Part shown: positions 10,971 to 21,200 of the stretch, one piece after another
How the letters are laid out: each line of letters begins with the position of its first letter
How positions within the stretch are numbered: position 1 is the first letter of the stretch
From: Bacillota bacterium
GTDB taxonomy: Bacteria; Bacillota; UBA4882; UBA10575
Assembly (NCBI GenBank): GCA_012727895.1
Contig: JAAYGG010000089.1
Location: 1 to 64,000, forward strand
Reading direction: 5' to 3'
Length of the DNA stretch: 64,000 bases
Notes under the pieces: model-generated
The model's input: the letters and a program-made list of their open reading frames with translations, nothing else
What the model was told of the DNA's origin: nothing
Database searches by the model: none
Made by a program: the position numbers and the translations under genes

Positions 10971-12062
10971 GTGCAAATTTCAAAAAAACTCCGGACTTTT
11001 CTCGTTTTTCTAGCCCTGGTGCTCTTAACGCTTCTGGCAATTAAGTACCTGTTCCCGGTTTTAACCCCCTTTATTATCGGGCTGTTGATCGCTTATTTGA
11101 TCGAGCCGCCGGTGAAATGGTTGGAAGAGAGAATCCGGTTACCGGGCTGGTTGGAGAGGAGGGGGATTCTCTCCGTAAGGCCGCTGGCGGTGATCCTGGT
11201 CCTGGTTACCACGTTGATTACCGGCGGGATCATCCTGACTTTTTCTTTTGCCCGGCTATACCTGGAGGCCAAGGAACTCCTGGTGGACCTGCCGGAAAGG
11301 CTGGTAGCCCTGGCAAGAGAGGCGGAGCGCCTGTTCTTGCAGGTACAGGAGAGGCTGCAACTACCGGAGGGTTTTTGGGAACAGTCCTGGCTGCGGCCGG
11401 AGAGCTTGATGGAAACCGCTGGCGGCCTGTTACAGGATTTCTTACAGAATTTACTCAATCTTTTTCGCGGTTTCCCCATTTTCCTGATTAACCTTTTCTT
11501 GAGCGGGCTCGCAGCCTATTTTTTCAGCCGGGACAAGGAGAAACTCAGCGCTTTTCTCGTCTCATTGCTGCCCCAGGAATGGAGGGAACCGGCGCGGCGA
11601 CTACAGGGGGCGGTGGTCCTCTCCACGTTAAATTTCTTAAAAATCCAGATTATGCTGGCAACAATCACCGGCTTGGTGACCACCTTTTTTTTGGGGCTTT
11701 TTGGTTTTGCCCGCCCGGGCCTGTTGGGGGTCCTTACAGGGATCCTGGATCTCTTGCCCATGGTCGGGCCGACAACCCTCTTTTTGCCCTGGGCCGGGTG
11801 GAATTTTGCCGTTGGCGATTTTTTACGCGCCCTGCTAATCATCGGGATTTTACTGGTTATCCTGGCCATGCGGGAACTCTCCGAACTGCGTTTACTCGGA
11901 AAGAGACTGGGTTTGCATCCTTTATCCGCTCTTTTCTCTGTCTACCTGGGTTTCCGGCTTTTTGGCGTTTACGGGCTCTTTGCCGGCCCGGTGGTCTTTG
12001 TCATGTTACGCTCTTTCTATTACGGAGTTCTCCCCTTGTTGGAGCGGGAGGGGAGTCCCTGA
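10971..12062 (+). CDS. AI-2E family / YtvI-like polytopic membrane protein
   Basis: A 363-residue permease-like protein of the AI-2E/PerM superfamily, closest in appearance to the sporulation integral membrane protein YtvI. Paired hydrophobic helices lie at the N-terminus (KYLFPVLTPFIIGLLIAYLI), followed by an amphipathic soluble region (about residues 95-165), and five or more helices at the C-terminus. The GTG start follows AAGGAGGTG. It sits between cdsA and dxr. The transported substrate is unknown, so no gene symbol is given. Confidence 0.8.
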   Translation: MQISKKLRTFLVFLALVLLTLLAIKYLFPVLTPFIIGLLIAYLIEPPVKWLEERIRLPGWLERRGILSVRPLAVILVLVTTLITGGIILTFSFARLYLEAKELLVDLPERLVALAREAERLFLQVQERLQLPEGFWEQSWLRPESLMETAGGLLQDFLQNLLNLFRGFPIFLINLFLSGLAAYFFSRDKEKLSAFLVSLLPQEWREPARRLQGAVVLSTLNFLKIQIMLATITGLVTTFFLGLFGFARPGLLGVLTGILDLLPMVGPTTLFLPWAGWNFAVGDFLRALLIIGILLVILAMRELSELRLLGKRLGLHPLSALFSVYLGFRLFGVYGLFAGPVVFVMLRSFYYGVLPLLEREGSP

Positions 12063-12083
12063 CCGGGCAAAGGTGATGATAGC

Positions 12084-13262
12084 TTGAGAAAACTGGTGAT
12101 AATCGGCTCCACCGGCTCGATTGGCCGGCAAACCCTGGAGGTGGCGGAACATCTCCGGGAAAAGATCGTTATCTACGGTTTAGCCGCCCACAGCAGCCTG
12201 GAGCTCCTGGCGGAGCAGGTAAAAAAATACCGGCCGGCGGTGGTAGCCCTGGCGGACCCCGGCAAACGCCAGGCCTTTCTTTCCCTTCTGGGGGACACCT
12301 GGCAGGGGCGGCTTCTCACCGGAGCGGAAGGCCTGGAGGAACTGGCGGCTGACCCGGAGGTGGAGATGGTCGTCTCAGCGGCCGTGGGGGCAGCGGGGAT
12401 CAGGCCCACCCTGGCCGCGGTCAAAGCCGGGAAGGCGGTGGCCCTGGCCAATAAGGAAGCCCTGGTCGCCGCCGGCGAACTGATTATGGCCGGGGCCGCG
12501 AAGGGTAATGCGCCCCTTTTGCCGGTGGACAGCGAACACAGCGCGGTTTTCCAGTGCCTCATGGGGGAGGACCGGTCGGCGGTAAAAAAGATCTATCTTA
12601 CCGCTTCCGGCGGGCCTTTCCGTGAGACCCGCCTCCCGGATCTGGCGAAGGTCACGCCGGAGGAAGCCTTGGCCCATCCCACCTGGAGGATGGGGAAGAA
12701 GATCACCATCGACTCGGCGACCTTAATGAATAAAGGGCTGGAGGTAATTGAGGCTCACTGGCTGTTTTCCTTGGACTATGACCGGATTCATGTGGTTATT
12801 CACCCCCAGAGCATTGTCCACGCGGTTGTCGAGATGGTTGACGGGTTTTGCACCGCCCAGTTGGGCCCGGCGGATATGCGCCTGCCGATCCAGTTTGCCC
12901 TGACCTACCCGGAAAGGAGAGAGAATCCCTTCTCCCGCCTGGATTTGGTCACCCTTGGGCGGCTGGATTTTTCCCCGCCGGACCTGGAGCGTTTTCCCTG
13001 CCTGGCCCTGGCCTATGCGGCCGGGCGGCGGGGCGGGACAATGCCGGCGGTGATGAACGCCGCCAACGAAGAAGCGGTTACCGCCTTTCTCGAGGGGCGG
13101 ATTGGTTTTTCCGCCATCCCCGCCCTGGTGGAAAAGGTTATGGAAATCCATGAAAAGGAAGGTTTCGTCTCCTCCCCTGACCTGGAGACGATCCTGGACG
13201 CAGACAACCGGGCGCGGGAGGTCTTTTCTTCTTTGTTCCAAAGGCAAGGCCTTGCCCGCTAG
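12084..13262 (+). CDS. dxr: 1-deoxy-D-xylulose-5-phosphate reductoisomerase
   Basis: Second step of the MEP isoprenoid pathway, NADPH- and metal-dependent. The N-terminal GSTGSIGRQTLEV is the NADPH-binding motif. The metal-binding and substrate segments are ANKEALVAAG, LLPVDSEHSAVFQC, and TASGGPFRET, with the flexible loop near HPTWRMGKKITIDSATLMNKG. TTG start with an AAAGGTGATG site. With uppS upstream and ispG downstream it makes this a MEP/undecaprenyl operon. Confidence 0.97.
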   Translation: MRKLVIIGSTGSIGRQTLEVAEHLREKIVIYGLAAHSSLELLAEQVKKYRPAVVALADPGKRQAFLSLLGDTWQGRLLTGAEGLEELAADPEVEMVVSAAVGAAGIRPTLAAVKAGKAVALANKEALVAAGELIMAGAAKGNAPLLPVDSEHSAVFQCLMGEDRSAVKKIYLTASGGPFRETRLPDLAKVTPEEALAHPTWRMGKKITIDSATLMNKGLEVIEAHWLFSLDYDRIHVVIHPQSIVHAVVEMVDGFCTAQLGPADMRLPIQFALTYPERRENPFSRLDLVTLGRLDFSPPDLERFPCLALAYAAGRRGGTMPAVMNAANEEAVTAFLEGRIGFSAIPALVEKVMEIHEKEGFVSSPDLETILDADNRAREVFSSLFQRQGLAR

Positions 13263-13277
13263 GCGTAGGGCAAACGG

Positions 13278-13367
13278 CTCATATGCGGCGGTAGGCGCCA
13301 AATGACTCTTATGTGGCGGGTGGACGCCGGGATGGTGCGTCATGGCGGCAAAGCCCGGTAATGGGTG
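13278..13367 (+). repeat. Degenerate tandem repeat of about 30 bp, three units, between dxr and rseP
   Basis: Three adjacent units (13278-13305, 13306-13337, 13338-13367) share the pattern CTyATATGyGGCGG...GGCGCC...ATGG with substitutions and small indels. They fill most of the 200-base gap between dxr and rseP and encode nothing obvious. Confidence 0.5.
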
Positions 13368-13462
13368 CACCGTGACGCCGTAAACTAAAATTTCGCCGCC
13401 GGGAAGGCGTAGCGCGCGGCTTCCCGCCAGGCTGCCGGGGAAGAATAGGAGGGTTTTTCAGC

Positions 13463-14539
13463 GTGTTTTCCTTTTCCTCTATTATCTATACGATTTTGAT
13501 TATCGGACTGCTGGTGATCGTCCACGAACTTGGCCATTTTCTGATGGCGCGGCTTTTCAAAGTGACGGCCCATGAGTTTTCCGTTGGCTTCGGCCCCCTT
13601 TTGTTCCAACGGGAATGGGGGAAGGTCAAGTATTCCCTGCGCGCGATCCCGTTGGGGGGTTATTGTAAAATTGCCGGTATGGATATTGCCCTTGAAGGCG
13701 AGCCGGGAGAGAAACCAAACCCGGGTGAGTTTGCCTTTTACGAACTCCCCCTCTACCGGAAGATCCTGATTATTCTAGGGGGCCCGGTTAGCAATATCCT
13801 CCTGGCCTTGCTGATCTTCATTTTCGTCGCGGCCGCGGTGGGCCTGCCCGACCGCCCGGAGGAAAGGCCGATTATTGGCTTTGTTGAACCGAAAACCCCC
13901 GCTTTTGAAGCCGGGCTTTCGTCGGGCGATGAGATTGTTGAGATTAACGGCGAGCCCATCCAAAGGTGGGAAGAGGTGGTGGCGATAATCCACCGTTCGC
14001 CCTTGCAGCCGCTGGAATTTAAGATCAAAAGAGGCGAGGAGCAATTCTCCCGGGAGATCACCCCCTTTTATGACCCCAACGGCGGTGTTGGCCGGATTGG
14101 GATCATGCAGGCTTATACAGTCAAGCGTCTTCCCCTCTCCAAGGCGGTGCCGTACGGCTTTGCCAGCACCTGGTACGGGATGAAAGGGGTTGTGGTTGCT
14201 TCCTACCGGATAATTACCGGCCAGGAAAGGGCGGGGTTTATCGGCCCCGTCGGTATGGTGGGCTTTGTGGACCAAGCCCGTCACCAGAGCGGACTGCTCC
14301 TTTTTGTCATGACCAGTATCAGCCTGTTTTTAGCCCTTTTCAACCTCCTTCCCATCCCTTTACCGCTTCTCGACGGGGGCTGGATTGTCATTTTCATCCT
14401 GGAACGGTTGCGCGGGAAGGAGTTTTCTCCAGAACAGAAAGGAACCGCGCAAATGATCGGGTTATTGTTGATGCTGGTTTTATTTATCATGATTACCTCC
14501 GGGGATGTGGGCAGCATTATCCGGCGGCTCCTCAACTGA
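13463..14539 (+). CDS. rseP: Site-2 intramembrane zinc metalloprotease (RseP/RasP)
   Basis: Cleaves transmembrane substrates such as anti-sigma factors and signal-peptide remnants inside the membrane. The zinc motif HELGHF is at residues 21-26 in the first helix; a PDZ domain (GFVEPKTPAFEAGLSSGDEI) lies at about 130-190; the second metal motif is NLLPIPLPLLDGGW in the third helix. GTG start with AGGAGGG. 358 residues is normal. An ECF sigma/anti-sigma pair is encoded at 35-36 kb; a link between them is only inference. Confidence 0.95.
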   Translation: MFSFSSIIYTILIIGLLVIVHELGHFLMARLFKVTAHEFSVGFGPLLFQREWGKVKYSLRAIPLGGYCKIAGMDIALEGEPGEKPNPGEFAFYELPLYRKILIILGGPVSNILLALLIFIFVAAAVGLPDRPEERPIIGFVEPKTPAFEAGLSSGDEIVEINGEPIQRWEEVVAIIHRSPLQPLEFKIKRGEEQFSREITPFYDPNGGVGRIGIMQAYTVKRLPLSKAVPYGFASTWYGMKGVVVASYRIITGQERAGFIGPVGMVGFVDQARHQSGLLLFVMTSISLFLALFNLLPIPLPLLDGGWIVIFILERLRGKEFSPEQKGTAQMIGLLLMLVLFIMITSGDVGSIIRRLLN

Positions 14540-14617
14540 GGCCCGGCGCCGGGTTTTACTGCCAGTCCCGGGGGATAAGGTCTGGGCTGAGTTCAACAGG
14601 CAACGGGGTGTAAGTCC

Positions 14618-15706
14618 ATGGCGATAAAGAACCGGCGGCCCACCCGCCGGATTAAGGTCGGCCCGGTTTCTATCGGCGGGGGCGGGCCGGTTCTGGTACA
14701 ATCAATGACAAATACCGATACCCATGACCACGAGGCCACATTGGAACAGATCCGGGCTTTGGCGGCGGCCGGCTGTGAACTGGTCCGGGTGGCCGTCCCG
14801 GATCAGCAGGCGCTCCCGGCGTTGAAGAAAATTGTGGCTGCCTCGCCATTGCCGGTGATCGCTGATATCCAGTTTGATTACCGCCTGGCCCTGGGCGCTC
14901 TCGAAGCAGGGGTGGTAAAACTCCGGATTAACCCGGGGAACATCGGGGGGGTACAGCGGGTAAAAGAGGTGGCCCGCGCGGCGAAAGCACACGGCGCCGC
15001 GATCCGGGTCGGCGTCAATGCCGGCTCTCTCCCCCGGAAGTTGCTGGCGGAGAAGAAGGGCGATATTGTCGAGACGATGCTGGCCGCGTTGGAAGGGCAA
15101 CTCCGGCTCTTGTTGGACGAGGGTTTTGAAGAGATTGTGGTCTCGCTGAAATCCTCGATGGTTACGGAGACGATCGCCGCCTGCCGCGCCTTTGCCGCCC
15201 GGTGGGATTTCCCCCAGCATCTCGGGGTCACCGAGGCCGGGGCCGGCAACCGCGGCTTGATCAAATCTGCAGTAGGGTTGGGCGTGCTTCTGGCTGAAGG
15301 GATCGGCGACACCATCCGCGTCTCTTTGACCGGTGATCCGGTCCAGGAGGTGACGGCGGCTTACGAGATCTTGAAAGCCCTCTCCCTGCGCCAACGGGGG
15401 CCGGTGATTGTTTCCTGCCCGACCTGCGCCCGGTGTAATCTGGATTTGGAAGAATTGGTGGCGGCGGTGGAGGAAGCAACGGCCGGGATTGCCTCCCCCC
15501 TCCACCTGGCAGTGATGGGTTGCATGGTCAACGGCCCGGGTGAAGCCGCCCGTGCCGATCTGGGGCTGGCCGGGGGGAAAAACGAAGGGGTAATCTTTCG
15601 CCAGGGGAAGATAATCCGGCGGGTTCAGAAGGAAGAACTGCTCAGCGCTTTTTTGGAAGAATTGAACCGGCTCATCGCCGGGGGAAAAAACAGCTTTACT
15701 CCATAA
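14618..15706 (+). CDS. ispG: 4-hydroxy-3-methylbut-2-en-1-yl diphosphate synthase
   Basis: Fe-S enzyme of the MEP pathway that reductively opens MEcPP to HMBPP. The TIM-barrel start PVLVQSMTNTDTHDHEATL is canonical; the cluster ligands lie in SCPTCARC (near residue 268) and MGCMVNGPGEA, the latter supplying one Cys and the Glu. The residue after CPTCAR is Cys, where most homologues have Thr or Asn. Together with dxr and rseP it preserves the order dxr-rseP-ispG-proS found in many bacteria. Confidence 0.95.
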   Translation: MAIKNRRPTRRIKVGPVSIGGGGPVLVQSMTNTDTHDHEATLEQIRALAAAGCELVRVAVPDQQALPALKKIVAASPLPVIADIQFDYRLALGALEAGVVKLRINPGNIGGVQRVKEVARAAKAHGAAIRVGVNAGSLPRKLLAEKKGDIVETMLAALEGQLRLLLDEGFEEIVVSLKSSMVTETIAACRAFAARWDFPQHLGVTEAGAGNRGLIKSAVGLGVLLAEGIGDTIRVSLTGDPVQEVTAAYEILKALSLRQRGPVIVSCPTCARCNLDLEELVAAVEEATAGIASPLHLAVMGCMVNGPGEAARADLGLAGGKNEGVIFRQGKIIRRVQKEELLSAFLEELNRLIAGGKNSFTP

Positions 15707-15813
15707 ACAACTTCACTTTCGCAGGCTTTACCTACGAGATCTCCGATTATTTCCGGCAGGGCTGGATTCCCTATTTAGATATGGTCCGTACGTAGTTTCA
15801 GGAGGTGCTTTTC

Positions 15814-17529
15814 ATGAGGTTTTCCCAGTATTTATTACCTACCTTGCGCGAGACGCCGGCTGAAGCGGAGGTTGTCAGTCATAAACTGATGCTCCGGGCC
15901 GGGCTGATTCGCAAAGCCGCCGCGGGGATCTACACCTTTTTGCCCTTGGGCTACCGGGTGGTGAAAAAGATCATCCGCATTGTCGAGGAGGAGATGGACC
16001 GGGCGGGTGGACAAGAGGTCCTCATGCCCATCGTCCAGCCGGCCCAGATCTGGCAGGAGAGTGGAAGATGGGATGTATACGGTGAGGAGATGTTCCGTCT
16101 TAAAGACCGGCACGGCCGGGATTTCTGCCTGGGCCCTACCCATGAAGAGATGATTACCACCGTGGTGAAGAATGAGGTCCGCTCCTACCGGGATCTGCCG
16201 CTCCTCATCTACCAGATTCAGAATAAATACAGGGACGAGATCCGGCCCCGTTTCGGGGTGATGCGGGCCAGGGAGTTTATTATGAAAGACCTGTATTCCT
16301 TTGATATAGACGAAGAAGGAATGAACCGCAGTTATCAACTGATGTACGATGCGTACACGCGGGTCTTTCGCCGCTGCGGCCTGAAGTTCCGGGCGGTTGA
16401 GGCCGATACGGGGGCGATCGGTGGCGACGTCAGCCACGAATTTGTCGTCTTGGCGGAGACGGGCGAAGCGGTCATTCTTTACTGCGAAAAGTGCGGTTAC
16501 GCGGCAAACGTCGAGAAGGCGGAGGCCGGTCTCCCTGTTCCGGAGGATGCCGCCCCCGGTGAACCGGAAAAGGTCTCCACCCCGGGTTATACTACCATCC
16601 CCGAAGTCGCCGCTTTCCTTTCCGTGCCGCCGGAGAAATTAATCAAGACCCTTTTTTACACGGTGAATGATGAATTGGTTGCAGTCTTGCTCCGGGGGGA
16701 CGATGAGGTGAACGAGGTTAAGCTGGGCAACCATTTCAATGCCCCCTATTACCTGGCCGGACCGGAAGATGTCAAGGAACGGCTGGGCCTCACCGTCGGC
16801 TATGTGGGGCCTGTCGGGCTCCCGTCCGGGGTTAAACTGCGGATCCTTGCCGACCGGCGGGTGGAGCGGATGGTCAATGCGGTCTGCGGGGCGAACGAAG
16901 AAGGGTATCACCTGCTAAATGTCAACCCCGGCCGTGATTTTACCGTCGATACTTATCTCGATCTCCGGCTGGCCCGCGCCGGTGATGCTTGCCGGCATTG
17001 CGGGGAAACCCTGGTGGAGACGCGAGGCATTGAAGTCGGGCACATCTTTAAATTGGGGACCAAATACAGCAGTGCCTTGCAAGCCACCTTCCTGGATGAG
17101 CGGGGAGAAGAAAAACCGATGGTGATGGGGTGCTACGGGATTGGCGTTACCCGGATTGTTGCCGCTGCCATTGAGCAGAATTTTGATGAGGACGGGATCA
17201 AGTGGCCGCTCCCGCTGGCCCCCTTCCAAGTGCTGGTCCTCCCGGTTACCCAGGAACAGATGGCGGAGGCGGAGAAGATCTATGAAGAACTGACCGCCGC
17301 CGGTGTCGAGACCCTCCTGGATGACCGGGAGGAAAGGGCGGGCGTGAAGTTTAAGGATGCGGATCTCATCGGGATCCCTCTCCGGATTACGGTCGGGCCG
17401 AAAGGCCTGGCCACCGGCGAAGTGGAAGTAAAGAACAGGATGACCGGCGAGCAGTGGCGGTGGCCGCTGGCGGAGGTTGTCGCCAAAGTCCGTGAATACC
17501 TGGAAGAAGAGGGAAGCAGCTTCAAATAG
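15814..17529 (+). CDS. proS: Prolyl-tRNA synthetase (bacterial type, with editing domain)
   Basis: Charges tRNA-Pro. The 571-residue class II synthetase has motif 1 and 2 ([19 protein letters not shown], then [20 protein letters not shown]), an INS editing domain inserted at about residues 230-400, and motif 3 ([17 protein letters not shown]) before the anticodon-binding domain. The ATG at 15814 follows AGGAGGT; a GTG at 15805 lies within that site and is not used. No T-box leader fits in the 107-base gap upstream. Confidence 0.97.
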   Translation: MRFSQYLLPTLRETPAEAEVVSHKLMLRAGLIRKAAAGIYTFLPLGYRVVKKIIRIVEEEMDRAGGQEVLMPIVQPAQIWQESGRWDVYGEEMFRLKDRHGRDFCLGPTHEEMITTVVKNEVRSYRDLPLLIYQIQNKYRDEIRPRFGVMRAREFIMKDLYSFDIDEEGMNRSYQLMYDAYTRVFRRCGLKFRAVEADTGAIGGDVSHEFVVLAETGEAVILYCEKCGYAANVEKAEAGLPVPEDAAPGEPEKVSTPGYTTIPEVAAFLSVPPEKLIKTLFYTVNDELVAVLLRGDDEVNEVKLGNHFNAPYYLAGPEDVKERLGLTVGYVGPVGLPSGVKLRILADRRVERMVNAVCGANEEGYHLLNVNPGRDFTVDTYLDLRLARAGDACRHCGETLVETRGIEVGHIFKLGTKYSSALQATFLDERGEEKPMVMGCYGIGVTRIVAAAIEQNFDEDGIKWPLPLAPFQVLVLPVTQEQMAEAEKIYEELTAAGVETLLDDREERAGVKFKDADLIGIPLRITVGPKGLATGEVEVKNRMTGEQWRWPLAEVVAKVREYLEEEGSSFK

Positions 17530-17540
17530 GAGGGAGAATA

Positions 17541-18185
17541 ATGGTGGTCGCTGTTATCATCCCCGCATATAATGAAGAAAGGACCGTGGCCCGGGTGATC
17601 CGGGCCGCCCGGAGCTCCCCGGCGGTTTCCCGGATTATTGTGGTTAATGACGGTTCCACGGACCGGACGGCGGCATTCGCGCGGAAAGCCGGGGCCGAGG
17701 TGATTGACCTCCCTGCCAACATGGGAAAGGGCGCGGCGGTTGCCGAGGGGGTAAAGGCCACGTCCGCCGAGATCCTCCTGCTGCTCGATGCGGACCTGGT
17801 CGGGCTCCGCCCTTCCCATATCCAGGCGCTGCTGGAACCGGTCTTGCGGGATGAAGCCGACATGACCGTCGGGGTTTTTACGGACGGGCGGAAACTAACC
17901 GATTTTTCACAGCGCCTGACCCCTTTTTTAAGCGGGCAGCGGGCGGTGAAAAGGGAGGTTCTCGAAGCCATGACCGACCTTAAATCCTGCGGTTATGGGA
18001 TGGAGGTGAGTTTAAGCAGGTTTGCCAGGCACGCAAATTTGCGGGTCTTTTATATTCCGCTGCGCCGTATTTCCCAGATCATGAAGGAAGAAAAAAGGGG
18101 CGTTGTCCGGGGTTTTGCCGCCCGGATGAAGATGTACTGGGAAATAATCCTGTTTTTACTGGGAGTTAAGCTTCCACCGCAATAA
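17541..18185 (+). CDS. Family 2 glycosyltransferase
   Basis: A 214-residue GT-A fold enzyme. The nucleotide-sugar site appears as VIIPAYNEERTVARVI and IIVVNDGSTDRTA, the metal-binding DxD as LLLLDADLVGL (about residues 72-82). There is no clear transmembrane helix apart from a hydrophobic C-terminus (IILFLLGVKL). It resembles dolichol-phosphate-mannose-synthase-like or glucosyl-3-phosphoglycerate-synthase-like enzymes, but donor and acceptor cannot be read from the sequence. It lies 11 bases after proS and just before polC. Confidence 0.85.
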   Translation: MVVAVIIPAYNEERTVARVIRAARSSPAVSRIIVVNDGSTDRTAAFARKAGAEVIDLPANMGKGAAVAEGVKATSAEILLLLDADLVGLRPSHIQALLEPVLRDEADMTVGVFTDGRKLTDFSQRLTPFLSGQRAVKREVLEAMTDLKSCGYGMEVSLSRFARHANLRVFYIPLRRISQIMKEEKRGVVRGFAARMKMYWEIILFLLGVKLPPQ

Positions 18186-18214
18186 CCGTAAGCGTAATCT
18201 TTGGGGTGACTGCA

Positions 18215-21200
18215 GTGGGCGAAGAATACTTATTGAAGCCGGCGATCCAGAATATTTTGGAACTGAGAGGGATTGACGAGACCTCTCTTTCTTTTGAGAC
18301 CAGGGAATGCCTCCGCCGGCTGAGCGTGGAACAGGTAATCATTCACAACCGCCGGGGTCCCGCAGGTGCAGGCTATTTAGAGTTGAAAGTGCGGGCGGCA
18401 AAGGGGTTGACAGCCGAAAGGCAGCAGGAGTTGGAGGCTCTCCTCAGCGAACTGGCGGAGGTTGAATGTAAAATCACACCGGTCGGGGATGATGAAGAGG
18501 CCGTGGTGGACTGGGCCTGCCTTCTGGAGGTGATGAAGAAGAGACTGCCCGGCCTCTACGGCTGGCTGCGGCCGGAGCCCCCGGAAACCGACGGTTGCGG
18601 CGGATTACATTTCAAAGTCAACAGCCCGCTGGCGGTTGAGTACTTAAAGCGCCGTGAAGATAAGATCCAGGCTTTTCTCCGGAAGGAACTGGGCCGGACT
18701 TACCGCCTCTTCTACGAGGTGGCGGAGGAAGAAGGGGAACTACCGGCTTATGCTTATGAAGAAGAGATCCGGCGACAGGCCATGGAGGCGGCCAAAGCCG
18801 CCGCCCACGCCGGTGAGAAGACCAAGGGAGAAGTTCTCCTCGGCCGTAAGATCCGCGGTAAACCCTCTCCCATCCGGGAACTGCCGGAAGAAGGCCCGGC
18901 GGTCATTGAGGGAGAAGTCTTTCAGACAGAGGTCCGCTCCTTAAGGTCGGGAGGGAAGATCCTCCTCTTTTTAGTCACCGACTTCACCGACTCGCTCACG
19001 GTAAAAGTCTTCTCCCGTGGTGACCGGGAGAAGTTGCCGGAGATCCGGGAAGGCTCATTCCTGCGGGTGAAGGGGAAGATCCAGTATGATGACTTCCAGA
19101 AAGAACCGGTGATGCTTGCCGAGAGTATCCAAAGAGTCCGGCCGGCGGAGGTCCGGGATGAGGCGGAAACAAAGCGCGTGGAATTGCACCTCCACACGAA
19201 GATGTCGGCCATGGACAGTGTCGTCGACCTGAAAGAAGCGGTGAAGCTGGCGGCGGCCTGGGGACACCCGGCGCTGGCCGTCACCGACCACGGGGTTGTC
19301 CAGGCCTACCCCGAGGCCGCGCAGCTGGCAAAGGAATACGGGATAAAGATTATTTACGGGATGGAAGGATATATCGTCCACGACCAGGAGCAAGTCCCGG
19401 CCGGGGAACCCGCGCCCGGGGGACCGGCGGAGGGTAACCCTGCGGACGGGGACCCGCGGCGCCTGGAGCAATTGCCGTCCCATCATATTTTAATCCTGGT
19501 CCGGAACCTGACCGGCCTCAACAACCTCTACCGTTTGGTCTCTGAATCCCACATCCATTTCTTCCACCGGCACCCGCGGATCCCCAAATCCCTTCTCTCC
19601 CGGTACCGGGAAGGGTTGCTGCTGGGGACGGCCTGTGAGTCCGGGGAACTCTTTTCCGCTCTCCTGGCCGGGGCGGGGGAGGAACGGATCGCGGAGATCG
19701 TGGGTTTCTATGATTTTCTGGAGATTCAACCCCTGGGTAACAACGAGTTTTTACTCCGGGAAGGGCGGCTGACCCGGGAAGAGTTGATGGAGCTTAACCG
19801 GGAGATCTGCCGGTTGGGGGAGAAGTACGGCAAGCCGGTGGTGGCCACGGGCGATGTCCACTTTCTCCGCCCCCACGACGAGGTCTTCCGCCGGATCCTC
19901 ATGGCCGGCCAGGGTTATACGGATGCCGACCGCCAACCCCCGCTCTACTTCCGTACCACCGATGAGATGCTGGCGGAATTCTCCTACCTGCCGCCGGAAA
20001 CCGCTTACCAGGTAGTGGTGGAGAACCCGCGCCGCCTGATGGCGGAGGTTGAAGAGTTGGAACCGGCGCCGGACGAGTTCTGCCCGCCGGAGATCCCCGG
20101 CGCCGGCGAGGAGATCCGCCGTATGGCCTATGCGCGGGCCAAAGAGATTTACGGGGACCCGTTGCCTTCCCGGATCCAGGAACAACTGGATTGGGAGCTT
20201 AAGAGTATTATCAACCATGGCTACGCCGTGATTTTTTTAATCGCCCACAAACTGGTGAAAAAATCTTTGGAAGACGGCTATCTGGTGGGTTCGCGGGGGT
20301 CGGTCGGTTCTTCGCTGGTGGCGACGATGTGCGGGATTACCGAGGTGAATCCCTTACCCGCCCATTATTTATGCCCTGCCTGTAAATATTTGGAGTTTCC
20401 GGAGAATGCCCGTCGCCTCTCCGGGGTCGACCTGCCGGCAAAGGATTGCCCCAGATGCGGGCAGCCCTTGCGTAAAGATGGTCATGACATTCCTTTTGCC
20501 ACCTTCATGGGGTTTGAGGGGGACAAAGAACCCGATATCGACCTGAATTTCTCCGGGGAATACCAGGCGGAGGTTCAGAAATACACCGAGGAACTTTTCG
20601 GGAAGGACCGGGTTTTCCGGGCGGGGACCATTACCACCCTGGCGGAGAAGACGGCCTTTGGTTTTGTCCGGGGATACGTGGATGATCGGGGACTGCAGCT
20701 GAAAAGCGCAGAGATCACCCGGTTAGTGAGGGGTTGCAGCGGGGTAAAACGTTCAACCGGGCAGCACCCGGGGGGAATGATGATTATCCCCACCGGGCGG
20801 GAGATTTACCACTTCACCCCTGTGCAGTACCCGGCGAACGACCGGAATGCGGAATGGATCACCACCCACTTTGATTACCGTTCCCTCAGCGGCCGCCTGA
20901 TCAAACTGGATCTGCTCGGGCACGATGATCCCACGATCCTGAAGATGCTTTCCGATCTGACCGGGGTCGACCCCACGACCATACCCCTGGACGACCCGGG
21001 GACCCTGGCCTTGTTCTCCTCAGCGGCCCCGCTGGGCCTGGATCCGGAAGAACTCGGTTTTGACCTGGGGACCCTCGGCATCCCGGAATTCGGCACGGAA
21101 TTTGTCCGCCAGATGCTGGCAGAGACAAAGCCGGCCACCTTCTCCGAACTGGTTTATATCTCCGGGTTGTCCCACGGGACCGGGGTCTGGCTGGGGAACG

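Noticed and set aside
15707-15813. T-box leader before proS
   Set aside because: Only 107 bases are available and no specifier or TGGNACC-like antiterminator motif was found.
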